Source: Cylicocyclus nassatus | Taxonomy: Eukaryota > Nematoda > Chromadorea > Rhabditida > Strongylidae | Length of the DNA stretch: 64,000 nucleotides | Direction: 5' to 3' | NCBI GenBank assembly: GCA_958299035.1 | Contig: CATQJL010000223.1 | Span: 9,971,753-10,035,752, forward strand | Part shown: piece after piece, positions 11,827 through 23,320 of the stretch | Numbering within the stretch: position 1 is the first letter of the stretch | Layout of the letters: every line of letters starts with the position of its first letter | The notes under the pieces: model-generated | Database searches by the model: none | The model's input: only the letters and a program-made list of their open reading frames with translations | Told to the model about the DNA's origin: nothing | Translations under genes and position numbers: made by a program

Positions 11827-12153
11827 TATCTCTCTCGTACGTATGCTTACCAAGTCGATCGACTTTTCATCAGACGTTGCAGATCCTCACTATATCGTTT
11901 CTGGCTTGAAAGATAGGACAAGGCAAGAGATATGTTGACAAAAGTCTTGGAGGCAACTCCAAACGATGTTGAAGTTTTGTGACTGTTACTGAAGCATTGT
12001 GACTGTTACTGTTGCTTAGTCACATCACATTGCTTCCAGTATTGCTTAGCGAGATTAGGGACTGATAAGGCTAGGTAAGCATGTAAATGTGAAATGTTTG
12101 AGTCACATAGCTTCTTCTTTACTGTTTATGTGACTTTCAATTACAATTTGCAG

Positions 12154-12790
12154 AATCGCTTTTGAACGAGCGTTGGAATTGCAAAATGACAATGTTTGTG
12201 CTCTCTCAGCACTTGCCATTTTGGATTACAATACGCATACTGTCGAGGGAGCCCAAAGTGCAGTGGCTTGTCTAGGCCAAGCGTATAGTCTGGAGCCGGA
12301 GAATCCGGTTGTCTTGGTCCATCTTGCCAACCACTTCTTCTTCAAAGGAGTCAGTGCAGAAATTCTTTGAATTAATTACGAATTATCTATAAAAGGGACC
12401 TTTTAAATTTGTCCAAGCTGTTACATCGAGGTGTTTATCGCTTTATCTGAAGGCATCACTTTTTCAGGAAATGAACAAGGTTGAACGGTTAGCGTGGCAT
12501 GCAATGAGTATGACGGAAAGTGACGAAATCAAGGCCGAAGCTTGTTACATTCTTGCGCGGTTTTTCCATTTCAACAGAGACTATGAAAAGGCGTTCAAGG
12601 TAAGTTGCATATGCAAGAATTTCAATCCATGTCATCATCGTGTCCTAGTACTATTATCAAGCAACTACGTTGAATCATCCTACTTTCGTTTTGCCCCAGT
12701 ATGGCCTTGGACCTCGGAATTCGAAGATGTTTGGATGAATATAGCTCATGTATATATCGCACTTGGACAATATGTCCCTGCTTTGCAAAT
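12154..12790 (+). pseudogene. CTR9-like TPR fragment with internal deletion
   Basis: Three exon-like blocks with intact splice sites: 12154-12349, 12468-12599 and about 12683-12790. Blocks 1 and 2 read through to NHFFFKGEMNKVERLAWHAM and CYILARFFHFNRDYEKAF, matching the tetratricopeptide region of CTR9, a scaffold of the Paf1 transcription-elongation complex in the nucleus. Block 3 (EDVWMNIAHVYIALGQY, PALQM) matches a CTR9 stretch that lies several hundred residues further on in full-length proteins, so the middle is missing across an 83-bp gap. No start codon, N-terminus or C-terminus is present. It sits between transposons inside the composite region, so a captured or rearranged fragment is more likely than a working gene. 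The family call rests on remembered CTR9 sequence features. Confidence 0.7.
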
Positions 12791-13217
12791 GTGAGTTTAT
12801 GGCGTTCCTCGCTGTTTTGTTTCATGTTGCACAGAATGCTTTTTTGATCTTTTTGTCATTTTCTTACCATGTTAAAACCATATGCTTATACTGTGGTGTT
12901 ACAAGGTTCTTTTTGCAACTAGGAAATTAGTTTTTCTTTGAATATTCTTATCACTCCTAGTATGGTTTTTGTAATATGAATTAACTGTTGTACGTATGCT
13001 GGAGATAGATAGATAGATTTTTCGAAAGTTTGATAAATTTGAAATAAATGTCTTATCTCTTCGTTCTTTCTTCTATCTTCTATCCACAAACGCTAGGGGT
13101 GAGAGGGAGGGGGTAGAGTACGGGGTGAGGGTCGCGCTAAACTCCTACCCGGGGGGGGGGGTCCTATTCGGCTTATTTGGGTGGGGTTCAGAGACAAAAT
13201 TGGGGTTTGGAGCTTAA

Positions 13218-13572
13218 AGGCAGCGTCCAGGCAAGTCTGGACCTATGGGGATTTTACATGGAAAGTATTTTGGGGCCCTAACTAAGCCACTACCCAACCG
13301 GCAGCTCAAGTAGTGCTCTAACGCCTGAGATATTCTGCTCGAAACCGGACCCCGCGACCGTGTTTCGCATGGATTCATGGCGCAAAGAGTGGATCCTGGC
13401 GCGAAACTGCCATGAATCCATGCGAGTACGTTCGCGGGGGTCTGTTTCGAGGGGAATATCTCAGCCATTGGAGCACTACCTGAGCTGCTGCTTCGGCAGT
13501 GCCTTAGTTAGGGCCCCAAAAGTACTTTCCATGTAAAAGCCCCATAGGTCCAGATCTGCCTGGAAGCTGCCT
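13218..13572. mobile_element. TTAA-flanked foldback element, copy 1
   Basis: Ends AGGCAGCGTCCAGGCA and GCCTGGAAGCTGCCT are inverted repeats with TTAA on both sides, the target duplication of piggyBac-type transposons. The arms pair for about 150 bp each. No transposase. Related copies lie at 23855-24185 and 42570-43005. Confidence 0.82.
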
Positions 13573-13599
13573 TTAATTAGGGCTAATTACAGTATGCCG

Positions 13600-13722
13600 C
13601 GATCGGGGGGCTCCGGCGCACAAAATCGGGGGGCTCCGGAGCAGAAAATGGGAGGTATCCGGAGCAGAAAATGGGAGGTCTCCGCCGGAGAAATGGGAGG
13701 GCTCCGCCGGACGAATGGGTGA
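13600..13722 (+). repeat. GGAG minisatellite, right block
   Basis: Units GGGGGGCTCCGG, GAGCAGAAAATGGGAGGTAT and GAGAAATGGGAGGG repeat in tandem, with the same unit and strand as the block at 10530-10695. Confidence 0.8.
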
Positions 13723-13800
13723 CCCACCGCTGGGGAAACGCCGCGACCCTGCCATTTCCCCAGCGGAGGGGTCCGATCCATTGTCTGAGACTGGAGCGCC

Positions 13801-14556
13801 AATTGGATCTACCTCACTTCTGTAATAACACTACCGCAACGAAGTAAAATACTTTGTTATTTTCTTTGATATGCACTTTCCCATGAAGAAGTTGGACCAC
13901 AGTTTGACCTTTGGGGTCTTCTCTTGGGCTTGTACGTAGTAAGTTTTCAGCCATCGCAGTTTTCAAAAATTGATGAAAGTACAGCAGAATATCACCCGAT
14001 AGGTCGAAATGGAGTTTAATCAACTGGAAAAAAACTACAAGTATTGAAAAGTTTTTGTGCACTTATACGGGACAGAACCTCGTTCATACCACAGCTGCCT
14101 GCGATAAACATTACTGTCCGAGAACTTCGGCTAAGCATCTGCTTGTAGGAGCAAGAAAGACAAACTTGACCAATCTAAGTCCTACTCAAGCGAATGTTAG
14201 AAAATATGGGAAGTAGCGAAGAGAATATGCTGCCATTGTGAAATAAAGCATTCAATTACCTGAATGCTCCAGCATTAATTTGGGACTGCATCAGCTGTTC
14301 AATATCCACGGGCTAAGAACAAAGCAGTGTTCATTAGCGTAGTAGTCACAAAACCGATAAGGACACATTTATCGATGGGCACGAACAATGTTGCATTGGT
14401 ATTGTTTTACCGCTGATGGGATTTCCTTGCTTCTGACACCAGTCAATTTATGGACGACTAATATGATTGCTACTGCTTATGAAACGCTTGTGCATCATTT
14501 TAAGTGTAAGTCGTTGCGCTCCGAGTTCTTTATTGTTACAAAATCCTAAACTTCAG
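13801..14556. other. No gene recognised
   Basis: Unassigned sequence between the composite region and the two-exon fragment. I see no repeat or exon here. Confidence 0.35.
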
Positions 14557-14831
14557 ACACTGCCTGTGTTAACTGCACTTCACATTCCGGAGTGTGTGTT
14601 CGACAAAAATCGGACACTGAATGAGGAAATACTGAAACGGTCCAAAACTTTTACGGGAGTAGATATGGTCAGTTTGAAATTTCATTGTGTAAATTCGTTT
14701 TTTAACGAGAAAACCTAGCATTTGCAGACTTATGATTGCATCAGTGTAACTTTAGCCCAAGCCTTCATCGGCCAAGAACGGAAGAATGTGCCTTCTAAAC
14801 GAGGTCTTTATATTCGCACCTTCAAACCAAT
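14557..14831 (+). CDS. Unrecognised two-exon coding fragment
   Basis: Two blocks have good splice sites and join in phase: 14557-14667 (37 codons, CTTCAG acceptor, ATATG|GTCAGT donor) and 14728-14831 (TTTGCAG acceptor, AAT|GTAAGT donor) across a 60-bp intron. The reading contains HIPECVFDKNRTLNEEILKR and QERKNVPSKRGLYIRTFKP. The composition is protein-like, but I do not recognise the family. No initiator or terminal exon was found nearby, so it may be a gene fragment. A possible continuation at 19552-19640 does not keep this frame. Confidence 0.4.
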
Positions 14832-15738
14832 GTAAGTTCTATGAGCACATGCATAACCATTGCATCGCATCTCAGCCATGGTCACTTTTGCACAAAGCAC
14901 TGGCGTCTTTAGAGTCATACGACTAGCTGTAATATTCCTCTCTGCACCGTCCTCCCTCTTTGCACAGCTCCAAAAATACATCTCCATCCCAAATGAACCA
15001 GTTTTCTGTTTTTAGAAAACAAGTCATCCTGTGTAATTTGCTGTGCTTGGTCTTTCCATGTCTAGCATTTTGAAAACGAAAGCTGGTAGATCTGTGGTTG
15101 GAATGGTTAATAATTGTGATTTTTTGTGTTGGCATGTCAGTCTGCAACTCAAAGAAAGAAAGTAAACCAGTGATCAGTCTCCCCAAGAATTATCACGAAA
15201 GGGATACAGCGCTCAACCGCATCGCAATACTCTATCCAACACAGGGTGTCGTAGCCTGAGCATCATTTTCGCTCATCCTTCAGCCCTCAAGCGTACATCT
15301 ATAGATTTTGAGACCCACACTCAGAGAAAATGAGACACAAAATCTTGCGCTTATTTTGGACCAATGATGTAGGATATCTGCTCCGGAAATTTGTAGTAAG
15401 TTGGACAAAATGTTATCAACGCAACAGAAATATCTTCTATCCCTAAAAACATGCAGACCAACCAACCAATGAAATGAGAAGCGAATGAGACATGTAAAAA
15501 TTTTCAGTAACGCAGTCAACTCTAACAGTAAACGACTACGAGATTAGGTGCCTTGAGACTAGTCCACTGCTCATTCAAAAGAACATCATTGCGCTTGAAC
15601 TTCGCGCTGTACTTCTACATCGCTCACTCACAAACTCACAACACAAGGGCTCAAGCGTTTTTTTCTGGAAATAAAACCAGCTCTATTGACGATACAATCT
15701 CTGCGGCATATCTCAGACACGTATTTTGACAGTTTGCC
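14832..15738. other. No gene recognised
   Basis: Frames up to 87 codons on the minus strand lack motifs. I see no repeat structure. Confidence 0.35.
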
Positions 15739-16488
15739 AGGGCCGGCAGTAATCTACCCTACCTCGTGGCATCATAGCCGGCAAGTTGGCAATTGCACTG
15801 CGGGATTGCCAACTCCTGCGGCAGCTCGCGAACTGGTTATAGGTTTTTGATAATTTTGTAATTTCTCATCCCGCAATCATTATCTAACAAGGATTTTGAC
15901 GACGCAGTCTCTGTAAAACATTGACATCTCGCGAGTTTGAACCTGCATCATAACCTTCGAACGTGAGCGCGTTAACCAATAGACCACTTGGTCAACTATT
16001 GCTGTTTGCAAAGCAAAAACAGGAACACCCAAACAAGTGGCGCCTGTAAGCGGGCATGATCGACACACACATGTGTGTGTGTTGGACTTTGCACCTAAAG
16101 CTGATTACATGGACACGATCAGAGGAAATTTTTGCAAAAGAGATTATGAAGGTAGGAAGAAGATGACCATGCGATCCTGCCTGCATACATAGAATCGATT
16201 TAGTCAGGGAAACCCCCAAATAAGACAAAAACGATAAAATTATCATGAAAGTAGAGCTTTTGGAATTATTGGTTTGGCGTGAATTGTATGATATGCCACA
16301 CTGCAAATCTCAGACGCCGCGAGCAAGGTGCCGGCATCTCGACGCGACAACCATCAGAGAGGCCGGCACTTTCACCTCTCAAGACAATCGCTCTTTATCA
16401 TGCTTTCTGACCTGCCGGCGGCTGCCAACTCGCAAATTTCGACAAGCTACCGGCAGGTTGGCGACCGCCGGCAAATTTGAAACGTAAG
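15739..16488. mobile_element. GGCCGGCAG-ended foldback with a tRNA-like core
   Basis: The left end (AGGGCCGGCAGTAATCTACC, then GGTGGCATCA-like sequence and GCCGGCAAGTTGGCA) matches the left end of the element at 46917-51051 (AGGCCCGTAGTAATCTACC). The right ends of the two elements also match (CTTTCTGACCTGCCGGC, CAAATTTCGACAA). Short CCGGCA-containing arms pair within the element. The spacer has a minus-strand tRNA-like segment at 15914-15990. Confidence 0.7.
15914..15990 (-). repeat. tRNA-derived segment in foldback core
   Basis: Minus strand: TTGACCAAGTGGTCTATTGG is A-box-like and CAGGTTCAAACTC is B-box-like. A homologous segment occupies the same place in the element at 46917-51051. Confidence 0.55.
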
Positions 16489-17394
16489 TTTTAACGGACC
16501 TTGGAAACGGAAACGCAATCGTGCCGTGTCTTCACCTCGGCCACGCGCCGGATCTGTATGGGTGAAGGCTTGGAAGCGTCATGTATAAGGCTTAAGTAGC
16601 CGCTTAATCGGTAGCACGAGATGGACACATCGTTGTATGTTGGGTTTTATAGTTAGTAGTCTTGGCTGTTTAATTATTAGTTGATAGTAATTTTCTTCAT
16701 TTTCGAACATATAGGCAAACTGATGACTGTTACTGCGACCTAGCTTGCGATGATTACAGCTGGAGTAAACGGGGAAGAAGGAGCTTGACGAACTGTAAAA
16801 TCAGAATTGTAGATGTTATAAGGTGTGAGTTCGATGTCCTCAACTGCTTGCAGTTTATCGAAGACTGGATCAAGGACCGTCACTAGCTCGTCTACCGTCC
16901 ACATGTAGTCATGTAATTCTCAATCTAGCCTACCTTCTCACTTTTACGCCAGGGGAACTTTGACCTTCGAATTGAGCGCACCTATCGAGACCAGTTCTTC
17001 AGACGTTTCTTCTGGAAACATACGGCTGTGATGGAAACAACTGTAATGCGTCGCGAAGTAGCAGATTCCGCTGCAGGGGTCTGCTTGTTGAGATTATCCC
17101 AAAGAATCCCTGAAATCTGCCGAATTACCGAACCCTGATAATTTCCTTCGAAATCCTGGTTGCAGCATTTGAAGAGCTAATCAGTGATTTGGATTTCTGC
17201 CGAAAGATACACTGGAATAAGGGGCGGGGCTTGTTGTGTCGTGGTTTCCTGAGAAGATGTAATAATAGGGAGTCCGGATGTGCCTGGCTGACATACCATT
17301 CAGGTACGAGTATAAGGTTCGTGAGAAAATTTACGCACATCTTGCTCACTCGTCCCTCTAACCACAACAAAAAGGAAAGAAGAAGTAAATCTAG
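16489..17394. other. No gene recognised
   Basis: A run of about 60 codons without a stop follows a possible acceptor at about 16952 (ACGCCAG|GGGAAC), reading in part RIERTYRDQFFRRFFWKH, but nothing identifies it. I treat it as unproven. Confidence 0.25.
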
Positions 17395-18109
17395 GGGCCG
17401 CATGCACTAACATTCCCGCGGGGAGGGGATCGCAGCTTAAAAGAAAGCTTTATATTCTAAAACTCCAGATACCTGGATTTCACTTTGTGTACCTATCCGT
17501 AAGTATTCCTACTACCCTTCACTATGAACATGTTGAACAGGAGCGAGAAGCTGTACGAACCGCGTTTTCCAGCTTTTGTATGATCCCTGATGATCCCCGG
17601 CGCTTTTCTTCAAAGTTATTTTTCTTTCTCCGAAGTTGACGAAAAACCTCAAAGTTATGCAGATTATCTAACTTGACAGTGCTAAGCATGTTCCTGATAA
17701 GAACAAATGATGTTTTGAAGTCATGAATTTTTCGATGATCCACAGGTCGAAATTTGAGGTTTACCGAAAAATTCGACTTTTTAAAAACTCATTTGTTCTC
17801 ATCAGCAACATGCTTAGCACTGTTGTGTTAGATGTTCAGTACAACTTTGGAAAGTTTTCGTTAACTTCGGAGAAAGAAAAATGACTTTGAAGAAAAGCGC
17901 CGGGGATCATCAGGGATCATACAAAAGCTGGAATTGCGGTTCGTACAGCTTCTCGCTCCTCTTCAACCTGTTCATAGTGAAGGGTAGTAGGAATACTTAC
18001 GGATAGGTACACAACGTGAAATCCAGTTATATATCTGGAGTTTCGAAATATAAAGCTTTTTTTTAAGCTGCGATCCCCTCCCCAGCGGGGAGGTTAATGC
18101 ATGCGGCCC
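17395..18109. mobile_element. 715-bp near-complete palindrome flanked by TAG
   Basis: Ends GGGCCGCATGCA and TGCATGCGGCCC are inverted, with TAG on both sides. The arms (17395-17750 and about 17765-18109) pair nearly throughout, for example GTACCTATCCGTAAGTATTC against its complement near 18000. A 3-bp duplication and GGGCC ends suggest a PIF/Harbinger-type MITE, which is an inference. Confidence 0.8.
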
Positions 18110-20485
18110 TAGATCTCGTTCGATCCCTTCCCCTAGACGGATAAAAGTAATAAGACGCGCGCGACGTTATGGCTTGCACATGTGCAACTCGTGCGCTCTA
18201 GCCAAGACAACTCGATTGACGAGTTGGCACAGGTTTATTTATAATAGATAGAAAAATCGCCTCTGTATGAAACCATAACTTTTGGAAAAGCTGGCAACAA
18301 ATCTTCATTTACTTGTTGTTTTGAAGTTGTGACTCAACGTCCTGCTCCATGGAGAGGTGTAAGAATCTAAAGCACCGTATGTTCTCTTCCTGGTCGGCCT
18401 CAGAATGATACTCACATGTGACCATTTAAGCTGAACTAATCAACTTGGCATGATGGACTTTTGAATCTGCACAAACTCGAGTACGACCGAACAATTTTCA
18501 CTTGAACATGGTAGCCAGGGCCCGGGACGAGTCGGTTTGCAAGGTTTCTGGAGAAGTCCCCCCCCCTAACTTTCGAAAAGCTTACAAAGACCCTTTGGCC
18601 TTTATCAGAAACCTATCATTAGGAGAAGATGAAAACATAAAAGAGTCATTAGTCTGAAATGAAAAACGTGATGTATGAGTGAAAATTGCAAGTGGAGCTG
18701 AATACTACGCATAAACAAAGGCTTGCCCTTTGAGCGCGATATCCAAGGCGATTCATGAAGAAAATCATGGAGGCAAAAACAAGGGAAAGCAACGATATGA
18801 AAACGTTTCCATGCTCAGGATGAATTTGACCGGACAATCCGTCCATGATAGAAAAATCCGAAACTTATGTGAGCTTACAAAAATATATGCTCCAGACGAT
18901 CACAGATCGTCTGGTGGCCGTTTGTAAACGGACTAATTTTGGAAAAGGTACTACTTCACATAAGGTTTTAAATTTTTTTACATAATTCTTCCGTGAATAA
19001 TATTCTATGCCTACACTTTGAATTGGGTGTCATTTGCTTGTCTCTACGCTGTAAACAAGCAATTTTTCAATGTTGGCTTTGCTTTCAAATCGCGCGCGTT
19101 TTTTACAAGACACGATAGAGCACTTAATTGTGTAATAACCTGTATTTAAAGTTTGTGCTTGACTGAGTAGTCGCTTCTGGCGCTACAGGAAGTGTGCTGA
19201 ATTGTCTTGCACACTGTATATGCAGTTCTCCTCCAGTTCTCCTCCTCATGTTTCGCTAGTAATGCATGTATACATTTATTCCAGGGCTCCTCTCCGGACC
19301 CCGCAAAAACGATATCCCTTTTGCTTTTGGTCCCAAAAACGAAGTTCAGCCTACTTACAGACGATCTGTGCAGGGTCGATGGTAGCCTAAATTTGGTCGC
19401 AGTAGATTGAAATTAACACTGAAAATGCGCTTAATAAGCTTTTTTGGCATGAAAATCATTCAACCCAATTGCACGGTGTAAAAGAATGAGTGCCTTGCAA
19501 ATGATGTAGGTGTGTAAGATCGCACGAGTGCGGTGAGGCTGCTATGTATGTTTCAGAGGCGAAAGACTGCTCTACCTGTACCTGCCGATTCTCGTCCTAC
19601 TGGAGTACCACGTGAGCTGATTGCAGCTGATTCATGTTAGACTCCTATAGTGCTCCCTTTCGTGACTCTGAACAAGCCTCTTAGTTTTGATGTTTTTTGT
19701 TTTGGCATAATGGTCCATTATTTCATTTTGCAGTATCTAATAAGTATCTTTTCAGACGCTGAACGGGAAAGGTTTTGGGTGCGCATATCCTAAAATCAAC
19801 ACCACTCACGCCATATGCGTGTTCATGCCGCTCACATGGGAGTGATTCAATTACATGAGCGGTGTCTTTATGTTACTCATTAGTTGCTAGCCTAGGTCTA
19901 CAGGGAATATTTGAATCAACTAGAAAAATACAGAAGAGAGAAAATGGTGCAAACCAGCTTTCGATCTCAATCTCGATTGGGTCCCACGCTGCCTCATAGC
20001 TTCCGTCTTTCCTTGTAGGCGTTCCTTGCATTGTTGTTTTCGGCATGCTTACCTTCACTGTATCATGTGGATTTGAGTGTAGTTCAATGATGAGAGAGCC
20101 TGCAAGAGTACTAAGTTTGTTAACGCACTATTTTATTGTTCTAAAGAAAATGCAGTGCAAGCAAAACAAGGAGAATGCCGTGATGATTTGTGAGATTCAA
20201 ATAAAAGATTTTATCCAATTCACGCAAAAATTAACAACATCGATTTCTGCAAGTGTGTAATTGCCATTTCAATCAATTTTGCTATCACACTCATTGTGTG
20301 TGATCGTAACGATCTTTATCAGGGCACAAATGTTTTGTATTTGCAAAAAGTTCGTTATTGTTTTCAAAACCCTTTTCAAGCTTTAAAATCAGTGAAAAGG
20401 CCATCACTGAAATCGACCATTTCCTGCACAAAAACTGGAATGCCGAAAAGCGTTGTGCAACTTTAGAAGTAGGAGTCAGTATGCA
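18110..20485. other. No confident gene; one hairpin and a possible terminal exon
   Basis: CCAGACGATCACAGATCGTCTGG at about 18892-18914 is a 10-bp-stem hairpin. A possible exon at 19552-19640 follows ATGTTTCAG and reads ALPVPADSRPTGVPRELIAA before a TAG. It has no visible partner exon. Confidence 0.25.
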
Positions 20486-21365
20486 TTAGGTTGTTTCATA
20501 AGTTTTGTCGATTTTGAATTTTTACCGCATTAAGTCACACGTTTTTTAATTGTTTACAATGCAGAGTACTGTTCGACAGTGGCGTACCAAGGATTTCGGC
20601 TCGGGGGAGGGAGGGGGGGGGGGCGACAAAATGGCGTCGGCCACGCACTCTGAAAATTTTTTTGGGATATTTCCCAAAATTTTTCGACCCCTGACCCCAA
20701 AATTTCAGAAAAAGGGGGCGCCCTGAAAAAAATTTTACTTAAAAAATTTTAAAAGTTATTTTAATTATTTACAAGTAAAAACAAATCCTCTGCACATTTT
20801 TATAACACATTTAAGTAACTTTCAAAAATTTCGCGACCCATTCTCGGGGGGGGGGGGGCCCTCCCCTCCACGGTACGCCACTGCTGTTCGATGGAGCAAA
20901 GCAAGCTCTACAAAATCACATGTAAGTGTTCGCACAAGCTTCAGCAGAGCATCAGTCATTCTGAGAACATTCCGAGTGCCGTTGCTATGTTTGTTTCTGT
21001 ACTTGAAAGCGAGAAAACTATAATGTTCAAGAGTCCAAAAAAGCGATGCTGCGCTGTTCTCTCAAGGTAAATGTAAACTACAGGCCTTCGAAATATATCA
21101 GTAAATTTTCAGCTTTGTGGAAGTCTTGAACATTATAGTCACTAATTAATTCTTGAACAATGCCAAATTTAGCTCTTTTTGCTAAAGTACTATATGTTGA
21201 AACTTTTATTTCTCGGAAACTAGAGGAAGCTGGAAATCTGTGATTGTACTTCCGAAGACTCGTGATATACATTTACCTATGTTAGATTAGCACAGCTGCT
21301 TTTTTGAACGCATAGTTTTCTAGTTTTCTAGCACAGAAACAAACACAGCAACGGAATTGAATTCC
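20486..21365. mobile_element. Mariner-type foldback, right end truncated
   Basis: It begins TTAGGTTGTTTCATAAGTTT, a mariner-like end. Inner arms pair (GTGCCGTTGCTATGTTTGTT near 20978 with its complement near 21340; AAATGTAAACTACAGGCCTT with sequence near 21270). The outer right arm is missing. It shares GAGCAAAGCAAGCTCTACAA with the elements at 52774, 56022 and 49174, and is interrupted by the hAT-type element at 20577-20883. Confidence 0.7.
20577..20883. mobile_element. 307-bp hAT-type MITE with 8-bp target duplication
   Basis: Ends CAGTGGCGTACC and GGTACGCCACTG are perfect inverted repeats. The flanks CTGTTCGA at 20569-20576 and 20884-20891 are identical 8-bp duplications, the hallmark of hAT transposition. 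The interior is G/C-tract and A/T-rich with no coding sequence. Confidence 0.93.
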
Positions 21366-21463
21366 TCATGTGGAGGTGTGCGTGAGCGAATTTAGGATTT
21401 GGTAAGTTTTCTTTGACCAGTTATATAAAAAAATTTCAATTTTTAGAGCATCCGAAAGTTTAA

Positions 21464-22451
21464 GGCCCGTATGCTCGTACATCCCCGCGGGGAGGGGAGG
21501 GGATCTGGGAGGGGGAGCGTCATATTTCGCTACTCTGTACTGTGATATGAAGGTCTCATACCCTAACACCTGCGCATGATGGATGCCAGGTTATTGCCAT
21601 GCAAGATTAGATTTTCACAACTTTGTGTGATCCCCTCGGGATCCCCACGAGTCATTTATCTTCCTACAAATTCAATGAAATTGTTCTAAATTTGTGCTGA
21701 GGGTGTAATATGGTACTGCTAAACATGTCTATAGTAGAAACTAGTTGACTTACCCGGCTCCGCCCGGCCCTGTCATTATTATATTCGTAATCAGCATGCT
21801 CAATTACCCCCCTGTGCCAACTCCCAGCCCCGTAGCTCAAATTTTGCAAAAAATCGACAAAATCGATATCGATCGATGACGAAAAGTAGCCTATGACACC
21901 CGCCGGGACCCGAAGTGTATGTGTGCCAAATTTGGTCCGGATCGGTTCAGAAATGGAATCTTCTATTCGGAACATACGTACACACAGACAGACAGACAGA
22001 CAGACAGACAGACGAACAGACATTCAGCTTTATATATAAGATAAGGGATCTCAGGAGATCGGAATTTTCGATGAACCGCTGCTCGCGAGCCAGGGATTAT
22101 CGAAAAATTGATAATCTTTAGATTCCATTTCTTCTGTCAAAAACATGCTAAGCAGTGCCATAGTATATCCTCAGTACAACTTTACAGCAATTTCATGGAG
22201 TTTGCAGAAAAATAAATGACTTTGAAAATTAGACGTGAACCCCTGGGAATCCCCAGGGGATCACACAAACTGGTGGAAATCTAATGTTGTATGGCAGTAA
22301 CCTGGCATCTGTTATGCGTAGGTATCAGGGTATGAGAACCTTCGTATCAAAGATAAAGAAGGAAGAAGAAAGGTATACAGAGTAGCGAAATATGACGCTT
22401 CCCCTCTCAGATCTCCTCCCCTCCCCGCGGGGATGTACGTGCATACGGGCC
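21464..22451. mobile_element. 988-bp GGCCCG-ended foldback with TAA duplication
   Basis: Ends GGCCCGTATGC and GCATACGGGCC are inverted and flanked by TAA, fitting the 3-bp TWA preference of PIF/Harbinger elements. The subterminal arms (ACATCCCCGCGGGGAGGGGA and its complement) and the AATATGACG segments pair. The centre holds an inserted retroposon-tail copy (21742-22048). Confidence 0.85.
21742..22048 (+). repeat. Retroposon 3'-tail-like repeat, copy 2
   Basis: Contains AGCCTATGACACC, AAGTGTATGTGTGCCAAA, TTGGTCCGGATCGG, GGAACATACGTACACAC and a (CAGA)n run ending in TATATATAAG. It aligns with 1-395 and, in its first part, with 47530-47700. The layout is that of a non-LTR retroelement tail ending in a microsatellite. 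Confidence 0.6.
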
Positions 22452-22647
22452 TAAGACTTTGGCTTTTAATTCTCTATTTGATTCTATTCTGTTCTATTTA
22501 ACATGCTGAAGCTAGTGCGAGCTTACACGCTATCTTATAGAGCTTGCTTCGCTTTATCGAACGATTCCCAGCTTTCAGAATTGATAAATGTGTGACCTAT
22601 TGCGGTGAAAACAAAATTGAAAAAACTTGTAAAACAACCTGATATAA

Positions 22648-23320
22648 GGCCCGTATACAGTGCCGTACGTCCCCTCTCGGGTATTCTCCTGGGAAGGTTA
22701 AGTCACCTGGGCGTATATCACGCTACTCTATGTATTATTTCCTTCTTTTTCTGTCTATGTTGTAAGGTTACTAACTTATACTTGAGCATAACGGATGGCA
22801 GGACAATGCCATAGGAGCTGAGATTTCCACTGTTTGTATGATCCCCAGAGAATCCGCAGGGAATCACCGTTTTCGAATTCGTCTATCTTTCCAGAAAGTC
22901 GAAGTAGAGTTGTACTGAGGATCTACTGCGGCACTACTAGGGATGTTATCGACGAAACGACTGGATTGTGCAGGTCGTGAGTTTTTCAGTGAACCTCAGC
23001 TCGCGAACAGCCCTTCACCGAAGACTTAATACCTGAATCACTAAATTTCAATGAATATTAAGCAGTGCCATAGTATATCCACGGCATGATTTACAGCATT
23101 TTCATCAAGTTTACAGGAGGATAAATGGCTCTGAATATGTAAGACGAACCCCCCTCGGGATTCCCTAAGGGATCACATGAAACAGTGAAAAACTAAGTTC
23201 TACGACAAGGTTTTTGCAACCATTAAACTCAGTATTAGAGGATGTGGACATTCATAAAATAAATATGAAAACAATAGTACACATACCTAGAGTAACGAGA
23301 TTTGACGCGTCCCCTCTCAC
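22648..23320. mobile_element. Related GGCCCG-ended foldback, right end lost
   Basis: TAAGGCCCGTATACAG at the left matches the end of the 988-bp element. Inverted arms include CGTCCCCTCTC (left, about 22667) against GCGTCCCCTCTCAC-type sequence at 23307 and AAGCAGTGCCATAGTATATC in common with that element. The terminal bases on the right are absent. Confidence 0.6.

Larger units (their letters stand above)
10262..13800. mobile_element. Composite region bounded by inverted 29-bp segments, carrying a CTR9 fragment
   Basis: CAGACAATGGATCGGACCCC and the following CTCCGCTGGG near 10284-10312 are repeated in inverse orientation near 13757-13788. Both ends also carry a GGAG minisatellite, but in the same orientation at both ends, so this is not a simple inverted repeat. 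Between the ends lie a 736-bp TA element, the CTR9-like exons and a TTAA element. One reading is a transposon that captured host sequence; the other is two separate insertions of one short repeat. No transposase or clear target duplication was found. Confidence 0.45.
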
